Part shown: one piece after another, positions 25,455 through 35,712 of the stretch
How the letters are laid out: each line of letters begins with the position of its first letter
Numbering within the stretch: the stretch's first letter is position 1
DNA from: Pseudomonadota bacterium
GTDB taxonomy: Bacteria; Pseudomonadota; Alphaproteobacteria; Acetobacterales; Acetobacteraceae
NCBI GenBank assembly: GCA_021816925.1
Contig: JAKAWQ010000013.1
Coordinates: forward strand, 1 to 64,000
Direction of reading: 5' to 3'
DNA: 64,000 nt
Program-made: the position numbers and the translations under genes
The notes under the pieces: model-generated
Databases searched by the model: none
The model's input: only the letters and a program-made list of their open reading frames with translations
Told to the model about the DNA's origin: nothing

Positions 25455-26465
25455 ATGCGGCTGTCCGTGCTCGACCAATCGACCATCGTTTCGGGGCGCT
25501 CGCCCGACGCCTCAATCCGTGAGAGCCTGGCGCTCGCGCGGCATTGCGAGGCGCTCGGCTATGCGCGCTATTGGCTGGCCGAGCACCACAACTCGGATAG
25601 CCAAGCGGGAACCGCGCCGGAAATCCTGATCGCCGCGATCGCCGCGACCACCGCGCGGATCCGTGTCGGCAGCGCGGGCGTCATGCTGCCTCACTACGCC
25701 TCGCTCAAGGTGGCGGAGCAGTTCCGCGTGCTCGAGGCGATCGCGCCCGGCCGGATCGATCTCGGGCTCGGCCGCGCTCCCGGCTCCGACGGCCGGACCG
25801 CCTACGCGCTCAACCCGAACGCGGAGACGGCGGCCGAGAATTTCCCCGCCCAGGTTGCGGAGATTCTCGCTTGGCTCGCCGGCTCCGGCCCGCCCGAAAA
25901 CCATCCGTTCCACGGCGTGCGAGCGCAACCCCACGGACCGAGCGTACCGGAGGTCTGGATGCTGGGCAGCTCCGATTACGGCGCTCGCGTCGCCGCCTAT
26001 TTCGGCCTGCCTTATTGTTTCGCGCATTTCATCACGGACGGCCGCGGCGCAGCCGAAGCGCTCGAGATCTACCGCCGCAACTATCGGCCGAGCAACCGCC
26101 ATCCCGAGCCCCTCGCCGCGCTTTGCGTCTTCGCGCTCGCCGCCGAGACGGAAGCCGAGGCCGAGCGGCTGTTTTCCTCGCGCGCGCTCTGGCGCCTCTT
26201 CCGGGACCGCGGCCAGTTCCCGCCTCTGCCGAGCCCCGAAGAAGCCGCGGACTATCCCTACACGGACGCCGATCGCGAGCGCATCGGGCGTATGCGCGCG
26301 CGCGTCCTGTTCGGCACCGGCGCGCGGGTGGCCGAACGTCTCGGTTCGCTCGCGCATGACCTCAATGTCGAGGAAATTGCGGTGCTGACAACCGTGCACG
26401 ACCCTGAAGCGCGCCGTCGCTCCTACTCACTGCTTGCGCGGGAATTCGCGCTCGTGGCGGTATGA
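25455..26465 (+). CDS. LLM-class flavin-dependent oxidoreductase
   Basis: Luciferase-like monooxygenase family member, 336 aa. Typical blocks: MRLSVLDQSTIVSGRSPDAS at the N-terminus, RYWLAEHHNSDSQAGTAPEI, TARIRVGSAGVMLPHYASLK, VAEQFRVLEAIAPGRIDLGL and GRAPGSDGRTAYALN. This group (YvbT/ MsnO8-like) uses reduced FMN or F420-type cofactor; the substrate is unknown. 27 nt after the DUF445 gene, so possibly co-transcribed, and convergent with the GtrB-GtrA fusion 15 bp away. Confidence 0.85.
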   Translation: MRLSVLDQSTIVSGRSPDASIRESLALARHCEALGYARYWLAEHHNSDSQAGTAPEILIAAIAATTARIRVGSAGVMLPHYASLKVAEQFRVLEAIAPGRIDLGLGRAPGSDGRTAYALNPNAETAAENFPAQVAEILAWLAGSGPPENHPFHGVRAQPHGPSVPEVWMLGSSDYGARVAAYFGLPYCFAHFITDGRGAAEALEIYRRNYRPSNRHPEPLAALCVFALAAETEAEAERLFSSRALWRLFRDRGQFPPLPSPEEAADYPYTDADRERIGRMRARVLFGTGARVAERLGSLAHDLNVEEIAVLTTVHDPEARRRSYSLLAREFALVAV

Positions 26466-26480
26466 TTGAGGGGCGCGCAC

Positions 26481-27665
26481 TCACCGCGCCCGCCAGACGA
26501 GGGTCGCCGAGACGGCATAGTTCCAGACGACGCCGATCGCCGCCCCCGCGGCCCCGGCGAGCGTCCAGCCGGCGTGCCGGCGGTAGAGCATGCCCGCGAT
26601 CCCGACGTTGGCGATGGCGCCGAATCCGCAGACCAGCACGAAGAGCGCCCGGCCCTGCCACAGCTTCCGGCCCTTGAGACGCTGATCGCGGTAGGTGATG
26701 CGGTTGTTGAGCTCGAAGTTCACCAGCATCGCGGCAAGCGTGGCAAGGCCCTGCCCCCACTCGAACCCAAGCCCGGCGAGCTTGGTGAAAACGCCGAGCG
26801 CGGCAAGATTGACCAGGATGCCGACTGCGCCCACGCAGGCAAAGGCAAGAAAGCGCAGTGGCAGGATGCCGCGGAAGAGCCGGTCGATCAGAACGGCGGC
26901 GAACTGGATCGAAACCAGGAGATCGAGCTTGCTTTCGCCGGCTAGGCGCGGACGGAAGACGAAGGGCACCTCGACGACGCGCACGCCCTTGCCCGCGGCC
27001 AGCAGCAGATCGAGCAGGATCTTGAAGCCGGTTCCGGTCAGGCGCGGCGCGAGCCGGTCGAACAGCGGTCTCGGTAGCATGAAGAAACCGCTGAGCGGAT
27101 CGGAAAGCGGCACCGGCAGGAAGGCGCGCGCTACCCGTATGCCAAGCTCGGAGAGCCGATGCCGCCAAGCCGAGCCGAGGCCCGCGGCATCCCCGCCGGC
27201 GGCGTGGCGGCTTCCCACCGCAAGATCGGCAGCCCCGCTCCGCAACAGGGCAAGCATTGCGGGGAGCCTCGTCTCGTCGTGCTGGAGATCGCCGTCCATC
27301 ACCGCGACGAAGGCCGCGCTCGAAGCGAGCGCGCCCTCGATCACCGCCGAGGAAAGGCCGCGCCGGCCGATCCGCCGGATGCAGCGCACGCGTTGATCGC
27401 TCACCGCGATCGCCAGCACCTCCGCGGCCGTGCCGTCCGGGCTGGCGTCGTCAACGAAAACCGCCTCCCAACCCACGCCGGCGAGGGCGGCCTCGAGACG
27501 CAGAACGAGCGGGGCAATGTTCGGACGCTCATTGTAGCACGGGACGACAACCGAAAGCTCCGGCGCCGCCTGCCGCACCTCGATCGCCGCGGGCCGGTCC
27601 GCGGCCGACGTGTGCGCCTGGCCGGAGCCCACGCCAAGGAGCTCAGCCGTTGCGCGCTCAACCAT
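26481..27665 (-). CDS. GT2 polyprenyl-phosphate glycosyltransferase fused to GtrA domain
   Basis: A 394-aa fusion. Residues about 33-255 form a dolichol-phosphate-mannose-synthase-like GT2 domain (VVPCYNERPNIAPLVLRLEA, AVFVDDASPDGTA, metal-binding VMDGDLQHDETRLPAML, SDPLSGFFMLPR). Residues about 265-394 form a GtrA-like domain with four membrane helices (LRFLAFACVGAVGILVNLAA, NFELNNRITYRDQRLKG). It should attach a sugar to undecaprenyl phosphate and help flip it for envelope glycan decoration. The ATG at 27665 is followed by an about 30-residue variable N-terminus. Separate GtrB and GtrA proteins occur at 52347 and 54110. Confidence 0.85.
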   Translation of the reverse strand: MVERATAELLGVGSGQAHTSAADRPAAIEVRQAAPELSVVVPCYNERPNIAPLVLRLEAALAGVGWEAVFVDDASPDGTAAEVLAIAVSDQRVRCIRRIGRRGLSSAVIEGALASSAAFVAVMDGDLQHDETRLPAMLALLRSGAADLAVGSRHAAGGDAAGLGSAWRHRLSELGIRVARAFLPVPLSDPLSGFFMLPRPLFDRLAPRLTGTGFKILLDLLLAAGKGVRVVEVPFVFRPRLAGESKLDLLVSIQFAAVLIDRLFRGILPLRFLAFACVGAVGILVNLAALGVFTKLAGLGFEWGQGLATLAAMLVNFELNNRITYRDQRLKGRKLWQGRALFVLVCGFGAIANVGIAGMLYRRHAGWTLAGAAGAAIGVVWNYAVSATLVWRAR

Positions 27666-27677
27666 GCCGCACAGGCC

Positions 27678-28172
27678 TCAGATCGGCACGCCGGTCAGGT
27701 CTCGGCTGGTGCGGATGGTCTGCAGCGTGCGCACCCGGCTCACCTGCGGCGCCCCGGTCAGGCGCTCGGTCAACTGGTTCTCGTGGCTCGTGTCGCGGGC
27801 CACCAGCCGGAGCAGAAAGTCCCCGCCGCCGCGGATCATGTGGCACTCCCTGACTTCCGGCCATTCGCCGACCAGCCGCTCGAAAGCGGAAAGCACGGCT
27901 TCCTTCTGGCTGTCCAGCCCGACGACGGCGAAGAAGGTGATCGACCAGCCGAGCTGATGCCGGTCCAGTTCGGCGTGATATCCCTTGATGACCCCCGCCT
28001 CCTCGAGACGGCGCACGCGGCGCAGGCACGCCGGCGCGGAGATGCCGGCGCGCTCCGCCAGCTCGACATTGGTGATCCGTCCGTCGGCCTGCAGCTCGGC
28101 GAGGATCCGGCGGTCGATGGCGTCCAGCGCGGGCAGATCCGCCTTGCGGCTCTTCATACGATGATTCTTCAA
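27678..28172 (-). CDS. Lrp/AsnC family transcriptional regulator
   Basis: A 164-aa Lrp-type regulator: N-terminal HTH (LDAIDRRILAELQADGRITN, VELAERAGISAPACLRRVRR, LEEAGVIKGYHAELD) and C-terminal RAM ligand/oligomerisation domain (ITFFAVVGLDSQKE, ECHMIRGGGDFLLRLVARDT, RTLQTIRTSRDLTGVPI). Start at 28172 or at the in-frame ATG 28157. Divergent from trxB, an arrangement common in alphaproteobacteria, so it probably binds the 180-bp intergenic region and controls itself and trxB in response to an amino acid. Confidence 0.88.
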   Translation of the reverse strand: MKNHRMKSRKADLPALDAIDRRILAELQADGRITNVELAERAGISAPACLRRVRRLEEAGVIKGYHAELDRHQLGWSITFFAVVGLDSQKEAVLSAFERLVGEWPEVRECHMIRGGGDFLLRLVARDTSHENQLTERLTGAPQVSRVRTLQTIRTSRDLTGVPI

Positions 28173-28351
28173 AAGGAGTGCGAGGCGTCAGGTTCGTTTC
28201 GGCAAGGCTCCGCTCCGCCGAAATATTATTGCACGCGCCGCCCGCCGCAAGAGCCGATTGCCGGCATCCGGCAGGATTTCGCGGCGTCTTTTCTTGCGTG
28301 CTGCACCGCCGCGCCAATATCCTGTTCCGTCACACGCACGGGAAGGACCTT

Positions 28352-29320
28352 ATGGCCGAGTCTGAGCGCAGCCCCGTCCTCGTCATCGGCGCGGGGCCGG
28401 CGGGATTGGCGGCCGCGATCTATGCGGCCCGCGCGGCCCTCTCTCCGGTCCTGGTGGCCGGGCTCACCCCTGGCGGCCAGCTCACCATCACCACCGACGT
28501 CGAGAACTATCCGGGCTTCGCCGAAGTGATCCAGGGGCCCTGGCTGATGGAGCAGATGAGCGCCCAGGCCGCCAAGGTAGGTGCGAGGATCGTCGAGGAC
28601 GTGATCACGGCGGCGGATTTCTCGGCCCGGCCCTTCGTCTGCCGGGGCGATTCCGGAGCAAGCTACCGCGCCGATGCCGTGATCATCGCCTCCGGGGCCG
28701 AGGCGCGTTGGCTCGGCCTTCCTTCGGAGCAGCGGCTCCGCGGTGCCGGTGTGTCCGCCTGCGCCACCTGCGACGGCTTCTTCTTCCGGGGCAAGCGCGT
28801 CGCCGTGGTGGGGGGCGGCAATACGGCCGTCGAAGAGGCGCTCTTCCTCACCCACCACGCCGCCGAGGTCACACTGATCCATCGCCGCGACTCGCTCCGC
28901 GCGGAGAAGATCCTGCAAAAGCGGCTGTTCGCGAATCCGAAGATCAGCGTGGTTTGGGACAGCCTGGTCGAGGAGATCATCGGCGGCGGCGCGCCCGAAA
29001 CGGTCCGGGGTGTCCGCCTTGCGGATGTGCGCGGCGGCAAACAGAGGGAACTCGCGGTGGACGGGGTCTTCATCGCCATCGGGCACGAGCCCAACACCAA
29101 AATCTTTGCGGGCCAGGTGGCGATGGATGGCGAGGGCTATATCCTGACCACGCCTGGCTCGACACGCACCTCGGTTCCCGGCGTCTTCGCCGCCGGCGAC
29201 GTGCAGGATCGCATCTTCCGCCAGGCCGTCACGGCCGCCGGCAGCGGCTGCATGGCCGCTCTCGAGGCCGAAAAATGGCTGGCCGCCGCCGAGGATCGGC
29301 CGGCGCTCGCGGCCGAGTAG
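28352..29320 (+). CDS. trxB: Thioredoxin-disulfide reductase
   Basis: NADPH-dependent flavoprotein reducing thioredoxin, 322 aa, cytoplasmic. FAD-binding VIGAGPAGLAAAIYAARA at the N-terminus, redox-active CATC in SACATCDGFFFRGKRVAVVG, NADPH-binding GGGNTAVEEALFL and HRRDSLRAEKILQKRL, and C-terminal FAD block GVFAAGDVQDRIFRQAVTAA. The ATG at 28352 is chosen for GGAAGG just upstream and for placing the FAD motif near the N-terminus; the frame is open further upstream without similarity. Divergent Lrp gene upstream, LysR gene 118 bp downstream. Confidence 0.95.
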   Translation: MAESERSPVLVIGAGPAGLAAAIYAARAALSPVLVAGLTPGGQLTITTDVENYPGFAEVIQGPWLMEQMSAQAAKVGARIVEDVITAADFSARPFVCRGDSGASYRADAVIIASGAEARWLGLPSEQRLRGAGVSACATCDGFFFRGKRVAVVGGGNTAVEEALFLTHHAAEVTLIHRRDSLRAEKILQKRLFANPKISVVWDSLVEEIIGGGAPETVRGVRLADVRGGKQRELAVDGVFIAIGHEPNTKIFAGQVAMDGEGYILTTPGSTRTSVPGVFAAGDVQDRIFRQAVTAAGSGCMAALEAEKWLAAAEDRPALAAE

Positions 29321-29438
29321 GAACCGTTTCGCCCATCGGCCGCCCGGCCGCCGATGGCGCCAAGACCACTTCCTTCCGGCCGGAGCGGATCGATCAAGGC
29401 ATTCGGGTATGCCCGGATGTACGGGGATGGCTGACACT

Positions 29439-30323
29439 ATGGACTGGGACAAGCTGCGCGTTTTTCACGCCGTGGCCGAGGCGGGCAGCTTCACGCATGC
29501 CGGCGAGACCCTCAACCTGAGCCAATCGGCAGTTTCGCGGCAGATCTCGGCGCTCGAGGAAGCCTTGCAGGTGCCGCTCTTCCATCGCCATGCGCGCGGC
29601 CTGATCCTGACCGAGCAGGGCGAGGCGCTGAACCGTACGGTACGCGAGGTGTTCGCCAAGCTCGCGATGACCGAGGCCCTCCTCACCGAGAGCAAGGAAA
29701 AGCCGGCCGGGCGCCTCAAGGTCACCACCACCGTCGGCTTCGGCTCGCACTGGCTGGCGCCTAGGCTGCACCGCTTCCTCGAACTCTATCCCGACGTCAC
29801 GATGACGCTCCTGCTCGACGACATGGACCTCGATCTTGCCATGCGGGAGGCAGACGTCGCGATTCGCATGCATCCGCCGCGCCAGCCCGAGCTTGTCCAG
29901 CGCCACCTGATGGACCTCGATTGGCATGTCTCCGCCTCTCCCGCCTACCTGAAGCGCCATGGCGTGCCGCAAAGGCCGGAAGACCTCGATGAGCACCGCC
30001 TCGTCCTGTTCGGGGACTATCACCCGCCGGTCGCGGATGTGAACTGGCTCGCCTCGGCAGGCCGCCGCTCGAGTGGACCCCGCCGCGCCGTGCTCGAGGT
30101 CAACTCGCTGCACGGCATGACGCTGGCCCTGCTCTCCGGCCTGGGGATCGGCGCGCTCCCCGACTACATGGCGGCGGAGATGAATGGCCTCGTTCGCGTT
30201 CTGCCCGAACTCAAGGCGCCCAGGGTCGGGGTCTATTTCGTCTACCCGGAGGAGTTGCGCAATTCCAAGCGCGTTGCGGTGTTCCGCGACTTCCTTCTGG
30301 CGGAGCTGACCGGCCAGCGCTGA
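29439..30323 (+). CDS. LysR-family transcriptional regulator
   Basis: LTTR of 294 aa from MDWDKLRVFHAVAEAGSFTH, the usual family beginning; in-frame ATGs at 29427 and 29409 would add four or ten residues. HTH: AGETLNLSQSAVSRQISALE and LFHRHARGLILTEQGE. Effector domain with MREADVAIRMHPPRQPELVQ and the C-terminal LGIGALPDYMAAEMNGLVRV. Target unknown; it ends convergently with the PNPOx-like gene 34 bp away and the trxB gene lies upstream on the same strand. No divergent target is present, so it may regulate a distant gene. Confidence 0.88.
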   Translation: MDWDKLRVFHAVAEAGSFTHAGETLNLSQSAVSRQISALEEALQVPLFHRHARGLILTEQGEALNRTVREVFAKLAMTEALLTESKEKPAGRLKVTTTVGFGSHWLAPRLHRFLELYPDVTMTLLLDDMDLDLAMREADVAIRMHPPRQPELVQRHLMDLDWHVSASPAYLKRHGVPQRPEDLDEHRLVLFGDYHPPVADVNWLASAGRRSSGPRRAVLEVNSLHGMTLALLSGLGIGALPDYMAAEMNGLVRVLPELKAPRVGVYFVYPEELRNSKRVAVFRDFLLAELTGQR

Positions 30324-30357
30324 GCCTGACCCGAGCAGCAGCACCAGGGGGCGAAAG

Positions 30358-31077
30358 TCAACGCACGTACGTCCTCGCGTAGGCCTCCGAGAGAGCCTCT
30401 TCGAGCCGGCGCCCCGCACGATAGCCGGCGAGACCGGATGGTCGCTCGACACCCGCCGGCAGCCGGGAACAGGGCTCCGGCTCACCGATCACGGTGCGGA
30501 TCGGAAGCCGCTCCGCGTAGATCGGCAGCGCATAGTCCCCGTCCTCGTCGGCCACGCCCTTCGCGCGGATCTTGGCCGACGCGCGCTCGATCTCCATCGT
30601 CACCACCGACGTCGCCTTGATCTCCTGCGCCGTGCTCGCGCGCAACTCTGCCGTGCGAGCGGGGAAGAAGCGATCCACCATCATGACGAGCGCTTGGCGC
30701 TTCTCCTCCGGATCGCTGACAAGGCAGGCGTGGCCGAACGCCATCACCGAGCGATAATCGGCCGAATGGTTGAAGCCGCAGCGCGCGAGGACGAGGCTGT
30801 CGAGGTGGGTCACGGTAAGGCAGGCCGGTTGCCCGGCCTTGAGGCTCCGGAGCATGCGGCTCGCGCTGCTGCCGTGCCAGTAAAGGCGCGTCCCCTCCCG
30901 CCAGAAGAGGGTGGGCGTGCAGTAGGGCTGCCCATCCACGACGTACGAAACATGGCAGAGCGCGGCGGCGTCGAGCAACCGGTGAACGGTGTCGTGGTCG
31001 TAGAACCCGCGCTCGTGCCTGCGTTTCACGCGGTTGCGCTTGTCCACGGGATAGGTCGGCCTATCGGTGGCGGACAT
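30358..31077 (-). CDS. Pyridoxamine 5'-phosphate oxidase family protein (split-barrel flavoprotein)
   Basis: A 239-aa FMN-binding split-barrel protein of the PNPOx-like group. Seen: LLDAAALCHVSYVVDGQPYC, TPTLFWREGTRLYWHGSSAS, RMLRSLKAGQPACLTVTHL and FNHSADYRSVMAFGHACLV, the order and motifs of the FMN-binding half. The ATG at 31077 has GAAGGG 9 nt upstream; frames further upstream have no similarity. Such proteins often reduce or bind flavin-linked small molecules; the name does not imply vitamin B6 synthesis. Confidence 0.8.
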   Translation of the reverse strand: MSATDRPTYPVDKRNRVKRRHERGFYDHDTVHRLLDAAALCHVSYVVDGQPYCTPTLFWREGTRLYWHGSSASRMLRSLKAGQPACLTVTHLDSLVLARCGFNHSADYRSVMAFGHACLVSDPEEKRQALVMMVDRFFPARTAELRASTAQEIKATSVVTMEIERASAKIRAKGVADEDGDYALPIYAERLPIRTVIGEPEPCSRLPAGVERPSGLAGYRAGRRLEEALSEAYARTYVR

Positions 31078-31214
31078 GGTCTGGCCCTTCGTTGGTTGAC
31101 CCTTGGTTGGCGGACCCATCATCGCACTGCGAAAGGGGTTGCCGGGAGGGCCAATTCGCCGCGCACATCCGGCGCATGCGTTCGGGTTACCGCGCGGCGC
31201 GACCTCGTCTTTCG

Positions 31215-32189
31215 TCAGCCGCGAGGCGGCCAAGTTGAGAGCCGGCCCGGTCCGACCCTGGTCCGGCATTCGGCCAGAAGATCGGCGAGCGTCCTCTCCC
31301 ACGGGATCACCGGCCGCCAGCCGAGAAGCCGCGCGGCCAGTGTCGCATCGCCGATGCAACGCGGCAGGTCGACGGGCCGGAGGCGTTGCGGGTCGGTGCG
31401 CACCGCGATCGGCACGCGGGCGAGCGCGAGCAGCTCATCGAGCACCGCGCCGATCCGCCGTGGCTTGCCCGAAGCGAGGTTGATCGCGATCCCGCTTTCG
31501 AGCGTCTCCCAGCGTTCGAGGCAGTCTGCGTAGCCGGCGCAGACATCGCGCACGTCGAGGAAATCGCGTTCGGCGGCGAGCGAGCCGACTGCAAGCTCGG
31601 GCGGCTGCAATCCGGCCTCGATGCGCGCGATCTGCGCGGCGAAGGCGCCGATCGCGAAGGCCTCGGACTGGCCGGGCCCGATATGATTGAAGGGGCGGAG
31701 CCGGATCAGCCGGAGCCCTTCGCTCACCATCGCGGAGAGCGCCATCTCGGCGGCGGCCTTGGTGGCCGCGTAGGTGTCGGCCGGCGCCAGCGGTGCCTGC
31801 TCGGGGAGAGGGGTGCCGGCGCGGAACGAGCGGCCATAGACGGCAGAGCTCGAGACGAAGAGAAACGGCGCCGCCGGAGTGGCCTCGAGCACGGCGCGGG
31901 CGAGCCGGCAGGTGCCCGAGAGATTGACCTGCCAGGCGCGCACCGCGGCGCGGTTCGCCTCCGGGACGGCCGCGACGGCGGCGAGATGGACCACCGCATC
32001 GGGGCGAAAGTCTTCCAGCAGGGCGCGCGCGGCCGCTTCGTCCGTCATCGCGAGGGGCACGATTCCCGGCTGCTCCTTCTCGCCGGTGGCGAGCAGGCGG
32101 GCGGCGGGAAAGCGGGCGGCAAGGCGCCGGCGGAGATGCCGGCCGACGAAGCCGGTGGCGCCGGTGAGAAGGATCCGTTCCGGCCTCAC
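31215..32189 (-). CDS. rmd: GDP-6-deoxy-D-mannose reductase (NAD-dependent epimerase family)
   Basis: Extended SDR of 324 aa, GTG start directly after the gmd stop (TGAGTG). Rossmann motif ILLTGATGFVGRHLRRRL, catalytic SSSAVYG and Tyr-x3-Lys in DTYAATKAAAEMAL, RPFNHIGPGQSEAFAIGAFA, which is highly characteristic of Rmd, and ERDFLDVRDVCAGYADCL. It should reduce the 4-keto product of Gmd to GDP-D-rhamnose. No gap from gmd, hence the same operon. GDP-D-rhamnose is a precursor of LPS/EPS, fitting the glycan genes further right. Confidence 0.85.
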   Translation of the reverse strand: MRPERILLTGATGFVGRHLRRRLAARFPAARLLATGEKEQPGIVPLAMTDEAAARALLEDFRPDAVVHLAAVAAVPEANRAAVRAWQVNLSGTCRLARAVLEATPAAPFLFVSSSAVYGRSFRAGTPLPEQAPLAPADTYAATKAAAEMALSAMVSEGLRLIRLRPFNHIGPGQSEAFAIGAFAAQIARIEAGLQPPELAVGSLAAERDFLDVRDVCAGYADCLERWETLESGIAINLASGKPRRIGAVLDELLALARVPIAVRTDPQRLRPVDLPRCIGDATLAARLLGWRPVIPWERTLADLLAECRTRVGPGRLSTWPPRG

Positions 32190-33663
<1,474 letters not shown>

Positions 33664-34272
33664 GTGATGATGGGCGAGAAGAGCCACGGGCCGGTCGATG
33701 CCGGTCGCCGCAGATTTCTCACCGGGCTGGTCTCCGGAGGAGGGGTGGCGGTCGGCGTACTGGCGATCGCGATGCGTCCCGCAGCCGAAGCCGCCGGCCC
33801 CGTCGAGGTCTCGATGAAAATCATTACCGGCAAGATGATCGGGAAGCCCGGGTGGCCCAGGTACGAGCCCGCAAACCTGGTCCTGCCGGCGCACCGCCTT
33901 GTCCAAGTGACCGTGCGCGATTACGACGATGGCTCCGCGGACATTCCGGGAGGCTATAACCGGGTCAGGGGTACCGTCGGCGGGGTCATGCGCCTGATCA
34001 AAGGGACGCCCGCGACCATCGCCCCCGGGGCGGGGACGGTGGTCAAGGAGATCCCCGTGAAGGAGGTCGCCCATACGTTCACCATGATCGGCGAGCGCTT
34101 GTTCATGAACGTGCCGATGCCGCTCAAGTCCACGGTCGTCTTCCAGTTCATGACGCCCGGACCAGGAACGTATCCCTGGCAGTGCATGGCAGCCTGCGGG
34201 ACCGGCGTGGGCGGCTGGGGCGGTTCGATGGAGACGGACGGCTGGATGCGCGGGGCAGTGGTCGTCAAGTAG
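33664..34272 (+). CDS. Tat-exported cupredoxin-like protein with degenerate CuA-type loop
   Basis: A 202-aa protein with a strong Tat signal (GRRRFLTGLVSGGG, residues about 15-28) and a mature cupredoxin fold. The His ligand is present in VAHTFTMIGERLF; a C-terminal loop reads YPWQCMAACGTGVGGWGGSM, with the C-x3-C of cytochrome oxidase subunit II CuA sites. The second CuA histidine (CxxxCGxxHxxM) is missing, replaced by Gly/Val, so a normal binuclear site is unlikely; a mononuclear copper or a disulfide is possible. No oxidase gene is nearby. Starts at 33664, 33667 or 33670 are near-equivalent. Confidence 0.6.
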   Translation: MMMGEKSHGPVDAGRRRFLTGLVSGGGVAVGVLAIAMRPAAEAAGPVEVSMKIITGKMIGKPGWPRYEPANLVLPAHRLVQVTVRDYDDGSADIPGGYNRVRGTVGGVMRLIKGTPATIAPGAGTVVKEIPVKEVAHTFTMIGERLFMNVPMPLKSTVVFQFMTPGPGTYPWQCMAACGTGVGGWGGSMETDGWMRGAVVVK

Positions 34273-34600
34273 CCGGCCGGCATGGGATGGCGCGCGGACC
34301 TCCATCTTGGCCGAGAGCTTCGCTCCGAGGCCGGATACGTTGAAGCAGGCCGGGTCCTCATCATCGCATCCGAGCGCGACCATCCAACCCCCATTACGCC
34401 GCGCCCGGAACTCTCAGAGGCCACGCCCAGGCCGCCACGCTCATATCAACCTTCGGCTGTATTCCGGTAGAGATCCTTCTCGCAATGGTTTACGCGGTGT
34501 TCCGGTGAAGGCGTGCACCCGGCCGATGCTCCGGTGCGGCCGGGTGCAATCGGGCGGCAGCGTCGTGTTCAGGTCCGACGGCGTGGAGGGAACGGTTCTC
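34273..34600. other. Intergenic, nothing recognised
   Basis: Between the cupredoxin-like gene and the small hypothetical gene I find no convincing coding frame, repeat or hairpin; short open frames here show no family motif. Confidence 0.35.
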
Positions 34601-34846
34601 ATGGCGGGCAGGAGCCCGAGGAATCCGATCAGGGAGCTGGTCTCCGTGGCGCTGGATCTCAGGCTGCAAGGGGTCCCGGCCAGGGCGATCGCGGGCGCGG
34701 TCGCCGAAGAGGCGCGGCGGCGCCGGCTGGGCGAGGCTTCGGTGCAGTCCAACTGCGAAGGGGTTGCGGTGGTCTTCAAGACCGGGGAGCGGATCGACTG
34801 GGACGGCGCGGCGTGGGCGTTCGTGCCGCCGGTCCGGCGGCGCTGA
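34601..34846 (+). CDS. Small hypothetical protein, 81 aa
   Basis: An 81-residue basic protein, MAGRSPRNPIRELVSVALDL onward, helix-forming at the start (IRELVSVALDLRLQGVPARA, IAGAVAEEARRRRLGEASVQ) and ending IDWDGAAWAFVPPVRRR. No family recognised. A GGAGGGAA site lies about 10 nt before the ATG. The conserved-looking tail VVFKTGERIDWDG might be a small beta unit. Real but unassigned; it could also be a chance frame. Confidence 0.4.
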   Translation: MAGRSPRNPIRELVSVALDLRLQGVPARAIAGAVAEEARRRRLGEASVQSNCEGVAVVFKTGERIDWDGAAWAFVPPVRRR

Positions 34847-34962
34847 GCGCCGCGCGGCCGGGCCAATTCCGGGATGGCCCACTGGCCGCTCTTGTCTCCA
34901 AGCCGCCCTTCTCTCCAATAAGCCGGGTGCGGTACAGCCTGCACGCATGCTAAGGTTGCGGC

Positions 34963-35547
34963 GTGTCGTCCGCGACCAAAATCCCGGCGCGCCTGACCGT
35001 GGCGGAATTCCTGGACTGGTGTCCGGAGGACGGCCGGGTGTGGCAGCTTGTCGACGGCGAGCCGATGGCCATGGCGCGGGCGAGCACGGCGCACGCGCGG
35101 ATGCAGACCGAGATCGGCGCGCTTCTCCGCAATCATCTGCTCGAACGGGGCAGCACGTGTGATGTTCTGACCGCGCCGGGTGTCGCGCCGCGTGTCGGCA
35201 AGGCGAACAATGTGCGGATCCCCGACCTCGCGGCGAGCTGTTCGCCGGCCGGTGACAACGGGCGGCTTCTGAGCGAGCCGGTTGTGGTCATCGAGATTCT
35301 TTCTCCGAGCAATCACCAGGAGACCTCTGCGAATGTCTGGGCGTACACGACGATCCCGAGCGTTCGGGAGATTCTGGTCGTGTCGTCGGTGGATGTGCGC
35401 GCGGAGCTGCTCTGTCGCGGGGCGGACGGATCGTGGCCGGAGCAGCCGGCGACGATCGAGGGGGGCGAGGTCGCGCTCGAAAGCATCGGTTTCCGGTGTC
35501 CGCTCGCCGCGTTCTACCGCACGACGAGGCTTGCCGCCCTGCGTTGA
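34963..35547 (+). CDS. Uma2 family endonuclease
   Basis: A 194-aa protein of the Uma2/DUF820 family of PD-(D/E)XK-like putative restriction endonucleases. Seen: LTVAEFLDWCPEDGRVWQLV, DGEPMAMARASTAHARMQTE, the catalytic-like RIPDLAA and VVVIEILSPSNHQETS, and C-terminal HCH-type strands. In many members a Lys follows SPS-T-x-D-x4-K; here the matching position reads N-H-Q-E-T-S-A-N, so catalysis is uncertain. The start is a GTG at 34963 with AAGG upstream. The family is expanded in cyanobacteria and some alphaproteobacteria, without known biological role. Confidence 0.8.
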   Translation: MSSATKIPARLTVAEFLDWCPEDGRVWQLVDGEPMAMARASTAHARMQTEIGALLRNHLLERGSTCDVLTAPGVAPRVGKANNVRIPDLAASCSPAGDNGRLLSEPVVVIEILSPSNHQETSANVWAYTTIPSVREILVVSSVDVRAELLCRGADGSWPEQPATIEGGEVALESIGFRCPLAAFYRTTRLAALR

Positions 35548-35583
35548 ACGGGCGGCGGGAGGGCGGCGTTGCTCCCTCACCCT

Positions 35584-35616
35584 CCCTCTCCCAGGCGCTT
35601 CGCGCGCGGGAGAGGG
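35584..35616. repeat. REP-like palindrome (CCCTCTCCC...GGGAGAGGG)
   Basis: CCCTCTCCC-(loop AGGCGCTTCGCGCGC)-GGGAGAGGG. The same palindrome recurs at 56024-56056, 56089-56117 and 61901-61937, always intergenic, so it is a genome-dispersed REP-type element; by structure it can also act as a terminator. Confidence 0.7.
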
Positions 35617-35712
35617 GCAGGAAGGGCACGGCGGCGTGCCGTCATTGGGAGCGAGGAGCCGATGCGAGCAGAATCAAAAGCCCTTGACCGGGTTCCAAAG
35701 GAACCAGATACC

